Source: Scalindua_A sp046757465
Lineage (GTDB): Bacteria > Planctomycetota > Brocadiia > Brocadiales > Scalinduaceae
Assembly (NCBI GenBank): GCA_046757465.1
Contig: JBHHYH010000006.1
Span: forward strand, 1 to 64,000
Direction: 5' to 3'
Length of the DNA: 64,000 nucleotides
Both the position numbers and the translations under genes were made by a program. Shown one piece after another: positions 36,088 to 45,160 of the stretch. Position 1 is the stretch's first letter; every line of letters begins with the position of its first letter. The notes under the pieces were generated by a model that saw nothing but the letters and a program-made list of their open reading frames with translations, was not told the origin of the DNA and ran no database searches.

Positions 36088-36606
36088 ATGAAATATACTC
36101 AATATATTTTTGTAATACTTCTTGTTATTTTATCAACAAATAAAATAAGTTTTGCTCGAGGTAAAATTGTAGATTATTTTTTAAACAACCCAAATGCCTG
36201 GAATGATACAAAGAGGATTACACATAGTACACCGACGAAGGTTATCGTTGAAGATGGACTGAAGGGATTGGTATTTAACCTTACGTACTTAACAGAGGGA
36301 GATGAAGTGGCGTTGATTTTTCTGGAAACCAAAGAGGTAAAAAAATTGCGGTATGAGGGTTTTTGTGATGCCGGGGATAAACTATTACCTGGTAGAAATA
36401 GGATTGTGTCTGTTATTACGAAGAATTACGGGAAACGCACAAAATTTCATTATAAATTCATACTCCAAAGGGATATTGATAACGTTACCGTTAAAACCTA
36501 TAATGATGGCGACGCCGTTCTGGAAAGTGAGTACGATGGCAGTATGCCAGTCGAAGACGATGCAAATCTATCGGGGATTAAACTTTGCGAGATTGAGATT
36601 CGTTAG
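36088..36606 (+). CDS. Secreted hypothetical protein
   Basis: A 172-residue protein of unknown function with a clear signal peptide (residues 1-23, ending near SFARG). The mature part is rich in beta-strand-type sequence (VFNLTYLTEGDEVALIFLE, FHYKFILQRDIDNVTVKTY) and acidic towards the end. It is likely periplasmic. No strong ribosome site precedes the ATG. The next gene is a multi-pass membrane protein 82 bases on, but no link is evident. Confidence 0.6.
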   Translation: MKYTQYIFVILLVILSTNKISFARGKIVDYFLNNPNAWNDTKRITHSTPTKVIVEDGLKGLVFNLTYLTEGDEVALIFLETKEVKKLRYEGFCDAGDKLLPGRNRIVSVITKNYGKRTKFHYKFILQRDIDNVTVKTYNDGDAVLESEYDGSMPVEDDANLSGIKLCEIEIR

Positions 36607-36688
36607 ATGTTTTACGCCATATTCAGCCTTTCTCTAGAAAACAATATATCATTCCATTTATCCTCCTTACATCATAACTAAGATAATA

Positions 36689-37348
36689 ATGAAAAGATGG
36701 GTACTCATTTCGGATTGGGCGATAGGGGGATCTATACTTCTAACGCTTTTATGGGACGGGATCTGTTCACTTTTTGCACCTGGCTGGATTGCTGCTTGTA
36801 TGATAGCAGTAATAGATTGGTTCATTTTTATCGTATATGCCATCAAGTATAAAGATTCCTTAGTTTTTCGTCTAATGATCTTCGCAGTAGTAGCTGGTTG
36901 GGTAGAGTTGTTGGCAGACAGGTGGCTGATAGTTATAACTGAAACACTCGTTTATCAACCGGGAGGCCCCTTTGTGGTGAGTTCACCCTTATATATGCCG
37001 TTCACCTGGGGAGTAGTCCTGGTTCAAACAGCCTATGTAGGTTGGCGTATTCTAAAATCCTTTGGATTGGTACGGGCAATATTAGTTACCAGTTCATTAG
37101 GGGCAATTACAATCCCCCTGTACGAGTGTTGGGCAAAGGGAGCAATGTGGTGGTATTATCAAAATTCTCGAATGTGGGGAGTGGTACCTTTTTATATAAT
37201 TGTAGGTGAGTTTTTCGTTGTTGGTGCACTGGTACTGTTAGTGCGTATGTTTGAAGGACGACCCTGGTGGTTCGCACCGATTTTTGGGCTGGTGCAGGGA
37301 CTATGGATATGGCTCTGTTATATTTTCGCCTTTACCCTTGTGGGATAA
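36689..37348 (+). CDS. Multi-pass membrane protein of unknown function
   Basis: A 219-residue, tryptophan-rich integral membrane protein with about seven hydrophobic segments. Notable loops are LADRWLIVITETLVY and YECWAKGAMWWYYQNSRMWG. The size and topology recall the membrane lycopene-cyclase-like families, but I cannot identify a defining motif and do not assign that function. The gene runs into GC-rich repeat sequence directly after its stop codon. Confidence 0.55.
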   Translation: MKRWVLISDWAIGGSILLTLLWDGICSLFAPGWIAACMIAVIDWFIFIVYAIKYKDSLVFRLMIFAVVAGWVELLADRWLIVITETLVYQPGGPFVVSSPLYMPFTWGVVLVQTAYVGWRILKSFGLVRAILVTSSLGAITIPLYECWAKGAMWWYYQNSRMWGVVPFYIIVGEFFVVGALVLLVRMFEGRPWWFAPIFGLVQGLWIWLCYIFAFTLVG

Positions 37349-37490
37349 GCCCGCCAACCTGGCCGTACCTAATGGTACCTGCCCGAAAGATATTGTCAGG
37401 TAGGCGTTCGGGCGGGGAAGCTCCGGAGGATATCCACTTCGCATTCACCCACGGACAAAGCCCCCGTGGTCTTCTGTGAAGGCGGATGAA
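37349..37490. repeat. GC-rich intergenic repeat block with GAAGCTCC unit
   Basis: Directly after a stop codon come CCCGCCAACCTGG...GGTACCTGCCCGAAAG and TTCGGGCGGGGAAGCTCC, which are partly self-complementary. Then GAAGCTCCGGAGGATATCC leads to ACCCACGGACAAAGCCCCCG and ends in GATGAAATTAAG. The GAAGCTCC unit and the AAATTAAG end recur at 38438-38570, and GAAGCTCC recurs at 51071. The GC content contrasts sharply with the surroundings. Confidence 0.6.
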
Positions 37491-37576
37491 ATTAAGTATT
37501 GTATTTTTACATAAAAATGTAAATAATATGTTGATAAGTGCAGATAAATTTGAACTAAACTGAATGATAATGTGAT

Positions 37577-38464
37577 ATGAGAAAAGTAGTAATTATTTTA
37601 ATAACGATAGTATTCTCCGCTACGGTTTATGCTGAATCGAGCGTCTGGAAGTTAACTTCGGGTAACAACAACTTTTACATTGCCGGTTCCTGCCACGTTT
37701 TGAGCAAGTCCGACTATCCACTCCCAGAAGAGTTTGAAACAGCTTATGAGAACGTTGATCAGGTTATTTTTGAGACTGATCTGGAAGCGCTTATGAGACC
37801 AGAAATTCAACAGCTCTTGATTGGCAAGGCTACGTATCCAGGAGACGATACACTCGAGAAAAAGTTATCGAAAAAATCATATGCAACTTTAGCTGAATAT
37901 TGTAATCACAATGCTATTCCCATCAGTATTTTTCAGAAATTCAAACCATGGATGGTTACAATGACTTTGCTGGCTATGGAATTGGAAAAGAACGGGATAT
38001 CTTCGGCAGATGGGTTGGAGTTGTATCTTAGTGAGAAGATAAAGAGAGATGGAAAAAATACAGGAGGATTAGAGGATATTCAGGAACATATCGAAATAAT
38101 ATCTTCGTTTGAGGAAGCCCTAGACGAGTCAATCATCGAAAACTTTGTTCAAGAAATAGAGGAATTACATGTTATAATAAAAGGCATAATCAAATCATGG
38201 AAGGCCGGAGATGAGGCTAAGATAAATGAATATTTATCAGGAAGATTGCGTAAGGAATACCCGAAATTATACGAAAGAATTATTGTTGATAGGAATAGGC
38301 GTTGGATATCTCCTCTGGAAGATTTGATAAACTCACGTAAACGAACTCTTGTAGTCGTTGGCGTCGGCCATCTGGCTGGTGAGGACAGCGTCATCAATCT
38401 ATTGAAATCCAAAGGTTATAAAATAGAAAAATTGAATGTGAAGCTCCACGGGCAAAGCCCATAA
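37577..38464 (+). CDS. TraB/GumN-family protein with signal peptide
   Basis: A 295-residue exported protein (signal peptide about residues 1-18, ending SATVYAES). The TraB/PrgY/GumN pattern is visible: NFYIAGSCHVLSKSDYPLP near residue 32, VIFETDLEAL, and the C-terminal RTLVVVGVGHLAGEDSVINL with LKSKGY. Members resemble TIKI-type metalloproteases (GxxH and GxGH motifs); activity here is inferred. The last codons (KLHGQSP) are encoded by a copy of the GTGAAGCTCCACGGG repeat, so the C-terminus was altered by it. Confidence 0.8.
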   Translation: MRKVVIILITIVFSATVYAESSVWKLTSGNNNFYIAGSCHVLSKSDYPLPEEFETAYENVDQVIFETDLEALMRPEIQQLLIGKATYPGDDTLEKKLSKKSYATLAEYCNHNAIPISIFQKFKPWMVTMTLLAMELEKNGISSADGLELYLSEKIKRDGKNTGGLEDIQEHIEIISSFEEALDESIIENFVQEIEELHVIIKGIIKSWKAGDEAKINEYLSGRLRKEYPKLYERIIVDRNRRWISPLEDLINSRKRTLVVVGVGHLAGEDSVINLLKSKGYKIEKLNVKLHGQSP

Positions 38465-38570
38465 CACCTCCACATTCTTCGTCGGGTCACTTACGCTCCA
38501 TAGCTTCAGCGACGGAGCATATCCACCTTAGGTGGATAGCTCTCTGCGTAGGCGGGTGGAAAATTAAGTA
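38438..38570. repeat. GAAGCTCC repeat at the 3' end of the TraB-like gene
   Basis: GTGAAGCTCCACG at 38438-38450 is identical to the bases around the stop of the gene ending at 51072. A hairpin-prone stretch follows, including TATCCACCTTAGGTGGATA (palindrome near 38520), and the block ends in GGAAAATTAAGTA as at 37490. It is intergenic apart from its first 27 bases, which are in the coding frame. Confidence 0.55.
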
Positions 38571-38648
38571 GATATTAAATGGACAGAAAGAAATGGTTGA
38601 AATGCGCTAAATACAAAGTAATATTTTAGTAGTAAGGGGGTGAGAAAA

Positions 38649-38936
38649 ATGACACATGAAATAGACTCTCCTCAATTTAATAGTGATGATGTAAAAATAA
38701 GTAAGGCAATAGATCAGGGTATAATAAAAATCGGGCTTACTGAATCACAAATCTCAGAGGTGATAGAGAGAAAACCTTATGAATTTGATGTTTATGAGAC
38801 GGAAACAGATTATGAAGGAGTTTATATAACATGGGTAGTGAACGGGTCTCGCCGAAGTATGAACTTAATGAGAACTTATACTCTTAAATTCAAGAACGGC
38901 AACTTAATAAGTTGGAGCTGGGAAAATTACTCATAA
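38649..38936 (+). CDS. Small hypothetical protein
   Basis: A 95-residue acidic protein of unknown function. It starts with the ATG at 38649, which follows GGGGGTGA; a GTG three codons upstream is less likely. IIKIGLTESQISEVIERKPY is followed by EGVYITWVVNGSRRSMNLMR and a LKFKNGNLISWSWEN end. The latter resembles the small two-layer fold of SmpA/OmlA-like domains, where a strand carries a gene-specific reading of form 'f.nG.l..w', but there is no signal peptide. Not assigned. Confidence 0.5.
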   Translation: MTHEIDSPQFNSDDVKISKAIDQGIIKIGLTESQISEVIERKPYEFDVYETETDYEGVYITWVVNGSRRSMNLMRTYTLKFKNGNLISWSWENYS

Positions 38937-38979
38937 TATCGAATCAAGACTCATATTCAGGGAAGCAGAAAAGCAATAG

Positions 38980-39258
38980 TTAGTATTCCGAGACGAAAAA
39001 CGAATAGATGGTGAACACAAGCATCACAAACCCAAAGAATCCATATATAAAAAGAGCATATTCTGCCTCACCCGTCTTTGATATAAAATATCTCATGTTT
39101 AGAACAAACCCCCAATAAAATGAAAACAAATAAGTAGTTATCAGGGCAAGCTTCAGTTTCCTAAAAAGCATAAAGATCGAAACCAAAGAGATATATATAA
39201 ACGCCTGTCCAAAGGGGATAGCTACCTCAGTAGACTTAAATACTTCATAAACAGGCAT
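38980..39258 (-). CDS. Small three-helix membrane protein
   Basis: A 92-residue hydrophobic protein with three predicted membrane segments (about residues 16-32, 37-53 and 68-88). Nothing in it identifies a function. A conserved-looking loop, FSFYWGFVLNMRYFISKTG, joins helices two and three. The ATG at 39258 follows GGGAGGTTAAGC, a good ribosome site, which supports it as a real gene. Confidence 0.55.
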   Translation of the reverse strand: MPVYEVFKSTEVAIPFGQAFIYISLVSIFMLFRKLKLALITTYLFSFYWGFVLNMRYFISKTGEAEYALFIYGFFGFVMLVFTIYSFFVSEY

Positions 39259-39575
39259 GCTTAACCTCCCGAATGTTTAGGCCAATTTTCAAATTTACCT
39301 ACTGTGTCTTTGCGTCACCACCTCACACTAGATTGCCTTTTCAGGGAATTAAGTCTCCTTTAGTTGTTGCTTATATGAGTCGCAAACTTAATACCATAAA
39401 TTGCCTTTTTGAGTCGAAGGCTTCGCAACATACTGTATTAAGGAAGATACAGATTTACTTTTACATTAATAGACCATAATTGATATCTACTAATGTCTCA
39501 AAATGACATCCGAGCTCATAATAGAAAACAGTTCAGGGTAGATATGCAGGGTTTACTACGTTAGAATGCCCCCAT
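39259..39575. other. Intergenic region
   Basis: Between the small membrane gene and the GC-rich repeat at 39576 no gene, RNA or promoter could be supported. The only open frame (39273-39479) has no ribosome site and an unconvincing composition. Confidence 0.4.
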
Positions 39576-39665
39576 ATTGGGCAGGCCTGCCCGTCCCTGC
39601 CTTGCCGGCAGGCAGGCGTCAGGCGGGCGGGGGTTCATCCGGGCGGGAAATTCCAACGGGGTTGA
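39576..39665. repeat. GC-rich palindromic repeat block
   Basis: The segment contains GGCAGGCCTGCC, CTGCCTTGCCGGCAGGCAGG and GGCGGGCGGGGG, ending in GAAATTCCAACGGGGTTGAC. The final 17-base GAAATTCCAACGGGGTT occurs inverted at about 44888-44908. It belongs to the GC-rich family scattered from 37.3 to 46.8 kb. Confidence 0.6.
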
Positions 39666-39711
39666 CTTGCTTCCTCTTGCCATACACTGACGATGTAAGG
39701 AGGGACAAAAA

Positions 39712-40935
39712 ATGCGAAATAAATCGATAATTATGGGAGTCATTTCCTTAGCATTTTTAGGAGGTCTAGGCTATCTCTGTTATGTTATCTACCAAAATGC
39801 ACAAACAAAATACCTTCGGGAAGCTATTGCGTATGAAGGTGTATCCAGATATGAAGAGGCTGTCAAGAGCTACGAACAATATCTCTCAAACTATCCAAAA
39901 GATATTTTCACCAGGCTCCGATACGCCATGACCTGGCATAAATTAAATGAAGAAGACAAGTATATAAAACTCTTACATAAAATAGCACATGAAATATCAG
40001 AACTTAAGCCTGAAGAAAGAGACATACTTAGGTCTAACGAAAATTGGCATACGTTATTAGGAGAACTCGTTGAAACAGCAACAAATAGAACACTTAATAG
40101 CTCTGAAGCGGCATCTTACACAGGATACATAAAATCGATACTTGCAAAGGAGCATTCCGATATTTACGACAATTTTGTGTCTGGTAAATACAACAATGAA
40201 TCCAAAGCCATTGAAGCTCTACTGGAGCTGGCAAACACTCAGGGTAAATACGCATTCATGCTGTGGTTTGACGAAAATAAAGAAGGAGTGCTTGTTGCAA
40301 TGAGAACATACGAAGATTTTTTTACCCGATTTTTTGAAAAAGAATCTAAGTCATGGGCTACGCCGTATTCAATATCCAAATGGAAGGAAGCAAAGGCCCG
40401 CAACCTTGCATCTTTGCTATTAAGGGCAGGGAAGGATAGATTTGACAAAAAAGAATACCATGAAGCCAGAAAGACTTTTGCAGACGGTGTTAAATATTCC
40501 ACGCATAGTGGATTAAAGAAGGACAACCCTCTTGTTTCTGAACTTATGTACAACATGGCAATGACCTACTGGTATGAAGGAGCCTTTTTCTCTGCAGAAA
40601 CAACTCTACTCGCTTTACAAAAGAAAAGTCCAGAATATGAAAAGGATAAGGTAACTAAACAAATAATACATGCCAAAGAGAAAGTAGCAAATAACAGATT
40701 TAATAAACGTAGATACAAAGAGGCAAGAGAAGCATATGAAGATGCAATCGCATACTGCATTAGTGCCGGCTACAAAGTAAATAGCCCTCTCGTTGCTGAA
40801 TTTATATACAAAATAGCAAAAACCTATGGCATGGAAGGAGACTATTCTTCAGAAAAATCGACTCTTCTATACTTGCGAAATTTAAGTCCGGAATATAGAT
40901 CGAAATTTATACTCGTCAGACCCGTAATCAGGTAA
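39712..40935 (+). CDS. Membrane-anchored TPR-like protein
   Basis: A 407-residue protein with one N-terminal membrane segment (residues 6-26) and a large extracytoplasmic, helical region. TPR-like units are visible at AIAYEGVSRYEEAVKSYEQY (residues 38-57) and, twice in the second half, at KKEYHEARKTFADGVKYS and KRRYKEAREAYEDAIAYC, each followed by an NPLVSELMYNMAMTYWYEG-type helix. This internal duplication (about residues 240-320 and 325-400) suggests a protein-binding scaffold. AGGAGG lies ten bases before the ATG. Partners are unknown; no operon is apparent. Confidence 0.7.
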   Translation: MRNKSIIMGVISLAFLGGLGYLCYVIYQNAQTKYLREAIAYEGVSRYEEAVKSYEQYLSNYPKDIFTRLRYAMTWHKLNEEDKYIKLLHKIAHEISELKPEERDILRSNENWHTLLGELVETATNRTLNSSEAASYTGYIKSILAKEHSDIYDNFVSGKYNNESKAIEALLELANTQGKYAFMLWFDENKEGVLVAMRTYEDFFTRFFEKESKSWATPYSISKWKEAKARNLASLLLRAGKDRFDKKEYHEARKTFADGVKYSTHSGLKKDNPLVSELMYNMAMTYWYEGAFFSAETTLLALQKKSPEYEKDKVTKQIIHAKEKVANNRFNKRRYKEAREAYEDAIAYCISAGYKVNSPLVAEFIYKIAKTYGMEGDYSSEKSTLLYLRNLSPEYRSKFILVRPVIR

Positions 40936-41056
40936 ATTGACCAAATCACATTTGATACATTTATTAAGGCATGGCATTATGAATGCTATGGAGCATTAGT
41001 CGATTATGTTGTTTTTGTTGTAGACTGGCCTGGAAACGAAGAAATTTCTACCATAC

Positions 41057-42790
41057 TCAAACCCCTTTACGTAATCCAATATAAATAATCAAAAATCCTA
41101 CTCCTGCAATAAACAGGAGTATGCCCCCTGTAATAAGATCGCCGAAGATTAATTTACCTATCCCGAATGTCGTTCCGTATATCAATGCAACGCCTGCAAA
41201 CCAGTTTACGAGGAAGTTCCATCCGAGCACGGTCTTTTTGTCTGTGTTTATCTTATTCCTGATAGGCCCCCAGAAACCGCCCGGAGAAACCAGATTATAA
41301 AATCTTACAAGGTTCTCCTCCTGCACCGGCTTTGTAAGAAAGGTTACTATCACCCATATAAGTATGGATGATGGAACGATTATTAGAATCCTGTGTTGTA
41401 TTGCCAGATCAAAGGGTTGTAATATTAAGTTGATAATAACCGATGCCGTCAATCCAGAGATTTCAGACCATGCATTTATACGCCACCAGAACCATCTCAG
41501 GATTAAGACGAGTCCGATACCCATACCCATAGGGATTAAGAATTCCCATGCCCTGCTGATAGAGTGCATGAATGACGCCGTAAAGGCAGCGATTAACATC
41601 AGAACTACCACACATATTTTGGACACTATAACGTAATGCCTTTCATCTGCATTCTTAACCATAAATCTCCTATACAAATCATTTATGAAATAAGACGATC
41701 CCCAGTTAAGATGTGTGTCAATGGTTGACATAAATGCCGCCAGAAACGAAGCTATAAGTAATCCCTTGAGTCCGGCAGGCAGAAATTTGTTAATGGCCAT
41801 TGGATAGGCATCCTTACTCTCAGTAAGATTTGGAAATACTACCAATGATACAAGACCCACAATCACCCACGGCCACACCCTCAAGGCGTATTGTGCAATG
41901 TTAAACCAAAGGGTTGCATAAAGAGCGTGCTTTTCATCCTTTGCCGATAACATCCTCTGTATAATGTAACCTCCTCCATCTGCATTATGGGTCGACCACC
42001 ACATGATACTTATGAATACCAGAAACATGAAAAAAGGTGACGACCAGAACTCTACAGTTAGAGGTGATAAGCTGTAATCGATAGGTGGGAAAAAATAAAG
42101 GACTGACTCCCTTGCATTACTCATTGATACCAGTTGTAATTTCAACTCTGTCATCCCTCCAACCGCATTTACCGAATATATCGCCAGCGTAATGGCCCCT
42201 CCCATTGCAATAATGAATTGTATCAGGTCGGTTGCAACGACTCCCCAGAACCCTGAGAGTACGGAATAGACCAGCGCTATAACCACGCATATACCTATTG
42301 ATATCCACTGTTTCTCTTGCGGTATTCCTAACGTTACGCGGAACACGGTTGACATCGCCTGTATCACCCATCCCATTACGACAAAGTTATAGATGGTTGA
42401 GAAATATCCTGCCTTGAAACCCCTTAAGACAGATGCCGGTTTTCCGGAATATCTGATTTCTATAAGTTCGTTGTCCGTTAATACGCCCGTCCTTCGCCAG
42501 AGTCGTGAGAAGAGGAATACGCCGAGGAGTCCTCCAAGGGATGCGTTCCACCAGAACCAGTTACGCCAGATACCGTCACTGCGTACGTATTCGGTAACGG
42601 CAAGCGGGGTATCCGCTGCAAAGGTCGTGGCGACCATGGATGTCCCCACCAGCCACCAGGGCAGGGTGCTTCCTGAAAGGAAGTATTCTCTGGTGTTCTT
42701 GCTTGCCCTTTTAGAGAAATAAAGCCCCACTGCCAGGGCAAAGATGCAGTATCCAAAAATAATAAACCAGTCAATTAAGGCAAGATGCAT
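41057..42790 (-). CDS. Sodium:solute symporter family protein (first of two)
   Basis: A 577-residue transporter with about 14 membrane segments in the SSS (SLC5) family. The opening FALAVGLYFSKRASKNTREY and then FLSGSTLPWWLVGTSMVATT is characteristic, as are SVLSGFWGVVATDLIQFIIA and the conserved LIASFLAAFMSTIDTHLNWG helix that contributes to the Na+ site. Solute unknown. A second, unlike SSS gene lies upstream at 43132-44745 on the same strand, but a repeat-filled gap of 341 bases separates them. Confidence 0.88.
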   Translation of the reverse strand: MHLALIDWFIIFGYCIFALAVGLYFSKRASKNTREYFLSGSTLPWWLVGTSMVATTFAADTPLAVTEYVRSDGIWRNWFWWNASLGGLLGVFLFSRLWRRTGVLTDNELIEIRYSGKPASVLRGFKAGYFSTIYNFVVMGWVIQAMSTVFRVTLGIPQEKQWISIGICVVIALVYSVLSGFWGVVATDLIQFIIAMGGAITLAIYSVNAVGGMTELKLQLVSMSNARESVLYFFPPIDYSLSPLTVEFWSSPFFMFLVFISIMWWSTHNADGGGYIIQRMLSAKDEKHALYATLWFNIAQYALRVWPWVIVGLVSLVVFPNLTESKDAYPMAINKFLPAGLKGLLIASFLAAFMSTIDTHLNWGSSYFINDLYRRFMVKNADERHYVIVSKICVVVLMLIAAFTASFMHSISRAWEFLIPMGMGIGLVLILRWFWWRINAWSEISGLTASVIINLILQPFDLAIQHRILIIVPSSILIWVIVTFLTKPVQEENLVRFYNLVSPGGFWGPIRNKINTDKKTVLGWNFLVNWFAGVALIYGTTFGIGKLIFGDLITGGILLFIAGVGFLIIYIGLRKGV

Positions 42791-43131
42791 GTTTCAGATT
42801 TAAGAATTAAGGGATTCCTGAATTTCTAAATTGTTTTTAATTTAGAGCGTGGTCCACCAAAAACATTCTGACAATTGGAAACGAAATGGTGGGCAATGCC
42901 CACCCTACCCGAATAACTTCAAAGTCCGCCGAAGTCGCTTTGTTAATCCTGTCAAAAAATTAAAATTTATTTTTTCTTTTCATTTTCCTGACTTTAGGCA
43001 CTTCCCGTCCGAACGGCCTAGCCGGGCGGGTAGATCACTTTTAACTTTAGCTCACTCTCGTCACTTTGGTTACTTGCCCTACAGCAGCCAGGTGGCTATG
43101 CCGCACTGTACTTATTCTGTGGCGAAAAAAA
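42791..43131. repeat. Repeat-bearing gap between two symporter genes
   Basis: The gap contains the palindrome GGTGGGCAATGCCCACC (42888-42904) and CCCGTCCGAACGGCCTAGCC followed by GGGCGGG (43004-43030). The latter has close copies at about 45531-45560. No coding sequence is supported. Confidence 0.55.
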
Positions 43132-44745
43132 TTACAGGATTGAAGTTAAGACTCTCGAAACTATTATTGTGATTATTATAATAGCAAGAGTATATATTAC
43201 CAGCGTGTAGGCTCTTTTATCTTTCAACCAGCTTTGTCTCTCAGGGTGTTTCGTCAATATACCTTTCAGAGTCCAGCCTTCTGAGCTATATGAGGCAGTT
43301 GGAGCTATTTTTGAATATATAAGTGAAACACTTAATGTGGTGCAAAACCCGATTGGTCCCCACCAGAGCCAGGAGATAGATGGTATGTATTGACCTATGA
43401 GGAAATTTAACGTAGTACCAACTATTATGCCAGTAATCACACCAGCACCTGTCAATGATCGGAATAAAATACCACCTAAAAAAGTAGCCAGAATAGGGCC
43501 GGAAAATGCTGAGCCTATCATGTTCACGATCTCGATTACGGTGGAAGAAGATTTTGCTACAAAGTAAGCTCCCCCTGCACTGAATATACCCCATAATAAT
43601 GTTATGAGCCTTGAGAGGCGGAGCATCTTAAGGGGATTCTGTCCGACTTTTGGCTTAAATCTGAGAACAAAATCCGAGACCGTTACGGCCGAAAGTGAAT
43701 TATAGGCAGAATCGATACTCGACATGGAGGCAGCAAAGAGTCCTGCCATAACCAGACCTACCACACCAACAGGCAAATAGTTGATCATAAAAGTAGGCAC
43801 CAGATAATCCGGATTTTTGCCTTCGAGTTGAGAAGCAAATTCAGGTTGTGTTTGAATAAAGGCTGCCAAGACAACTCCGAATATGATGTAAGTTAGAACT
43901 ATGGGAAACCGAATCAGTCCATTCATCATCAGGGCATTTTGGGCTTGACGATTATCTGGTGTGGCGAGCAAACGCTGAGCCTGACTCTGGTCACATCCAT
44001 AATAACCCATATATAGGAACATGCAACCAATGATCATGGGCCAAAAAGCAAAAGTATGGCCGTCTCCAAAACCATGATGGGAAAAATCTATTGCGTTCAG
44101 CCGGGTCGGATCAATTGATAAAGAAGACAAATCCCCACCTAACATATTTATGGACACAATCAGCGCAACAAGTACACCGCCGTACAAAATGATAAGCTGC
44201 AAGATATCGCTGTACACGTCTGCCATTATCCCCCCGATGGTGGTATACGCTATAGCTACGACTGCCATAATAATCATAGTAATCGTAATAGGCAAGCCCA
44301 GTACCACGGCGAGGACCAGTGCAGACGTGTACAGGATTACGCTTGTTGAAAGCCCACGGGAAAACATGAATAGTGCCGACAACGTAAGCCGCGTGCCCAC
44401 ACCGAATCTTCGTTCGGCATATTCGTAGACCGAAGCACCTGAGAGTTGACGGAAAACAGGCACAAGTAAAAACATTATGGCAATCATGGCAAGTGGCACA
44501 GCAAATTCATACTGCAACCACTTGATGCCACCACCGGTCTTGAGCGCCACAAATGCAGGAGCGCTAATCAAGCTTATGGCGCTCACCTGGTTGGCTGCAA
44601 GGGATGTGGCTATAACAGTGGGACCCATCTTTCTCCCACCAAGAAAATAGTCGTCGGTTGAATGTTGACGCTTCGCTAGCCAGACACCCAATCCTATGAT
44701 CCCGATTAAGTAAATTATTAATACTACCCAGTCTATAAGAGTCAT
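43132..44745 (-). CDS. Sodium:solute symporter family protein (second of two)
   Basis: A 537-residue SSS-family transporter with about 13 membrane segments. IGLGVWLAKRQHSTDDYFLG near residue 17, ATSLAANQVSAISLISAPAF, TIGGIMADVYSDILQLIILY and VMAGLFAASMSSIDSAYNSL are the usual family landmarks, with the Na+-binding Ser residues kept in the last. It resembles sodium/sugar or sodium/carboxylate members more than the proline permeases, but the solute cannot be fixed. The two SSS genes are not close paralogues. Confidence 0.88.
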   Translation of the reverse strand: MTLIDWVVLIIYLIGIIGLGVWLAKRQHSTDDYFLGGRKMGPTVIATSLAANQVSAISLISAPAFVALKTGGGIKWLQYEFAVPLAMIAIMFLLVPVFRQLSGASVYEYAERRFGVGTRLTLSALFMFSRGLSTSVILYTSALVLAVVLGLPITITMIIMAVVAIAYTTIGGIMADVYSDILQLIILYGGVLVALIVSINMLGGDLSSLSIDPTRLNAIDFSHHGFGDGHTFAFWPMIIGCMFLYMGYYGCDQSQAQRLLATPDNRQAQNALMMNGLIRFPIVLTYIIFGVVLAAFIQTQPEFASQLEGKNPDYLVPTFMINYLPVGVVGLVMAGLFAASMSSIDSAYNSLSAVTVSDFVLRFKPKVGQNPLKMLRLSRLITLLWGIFSAGGAYFVAKSSSTVIEIVNMIGSAFSGPILATFLGGILFRSLTGAGVITGIIVGTTLNFLIGQYIPSISWLWWGPIGFCTTLSVSLIYSKIAPTASYSSEGWTLKGILTKHPERQSWLKDKRAYTLVIYTLAIIIITIIVSRVLTSIL

Positions 44746-44768
44746 TCGATTATTTCACAATATCTAAG

Positions 44769-44940
44769 GTTTCCTGCCCGAATATATCGTTCCCGCCCCC
44801 GCCTGTACCAGAACGGGCAGGCGAACGGCTCCCGCCCGAAAGACGTGGCCGGGTGGCCAGGTGGGTATGAAAAGGAACATGGCAGTGTAAACCCCGTTGG
44901 AATTTCGCACTGGGTATTCCTACGGGATAAACTTGAAATA
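44769..44940. repeat. GC-rich repeat block
   Basis: It contains CCCGCCCCCGCCTGTACCAG, AACGGGCAGGCGAACGGC and CCCGCCCGAAAG, then AACCCCGTTGGAATTTC (inverted copy of the 39645 motif) and ATTCCTACGGGATAAACTT. It fills most of the 358-base gap before the next gene; nothing coding is supported in it. Confidence 0.55.
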
Positions 44941-45160
44941 CCGAAGCTTGATAGTTTGTGACGTGCGTAAATATTATGACGAATTGAATCTTTTTTCAAA
45001 TAAAAACCATCACCACTACTTGAATATCGAAACATTGAAAAGTATACTCCTCTTTCCTCCCATGTTGATGAATTACACATAGTCGTCTCTTTGGTAAAAA
45101 CTTTTGTATAGTTCACAAAAATATTATGCTATGATATATTTTACCCAAAGGAGAAAAAGA

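Noticed and set aside
36689..37348. Assignment of the membrane protein as lycopene cyclase
   Set aside because: Only the size and number of membrane segments agree; no diagnostic motif or carotenoid gene is nearby.
37267..37479. 70-codon frame overlapping the end of the membrane protein gene
   Set aside because: Its second half is GC-rich repeat DNA and its first half is an out-of-frame shadow of the membrane protein.
39273..39479. 68-codon plus-strand open frame
   Set aside because: No ribosome site, composition unlike neighbouring genes, and no recognisable motif.
39561..39743. 60-codon minus-strand frame
   Set aside because: Encoded almost wholly by the GC-rich palindromic repeat.
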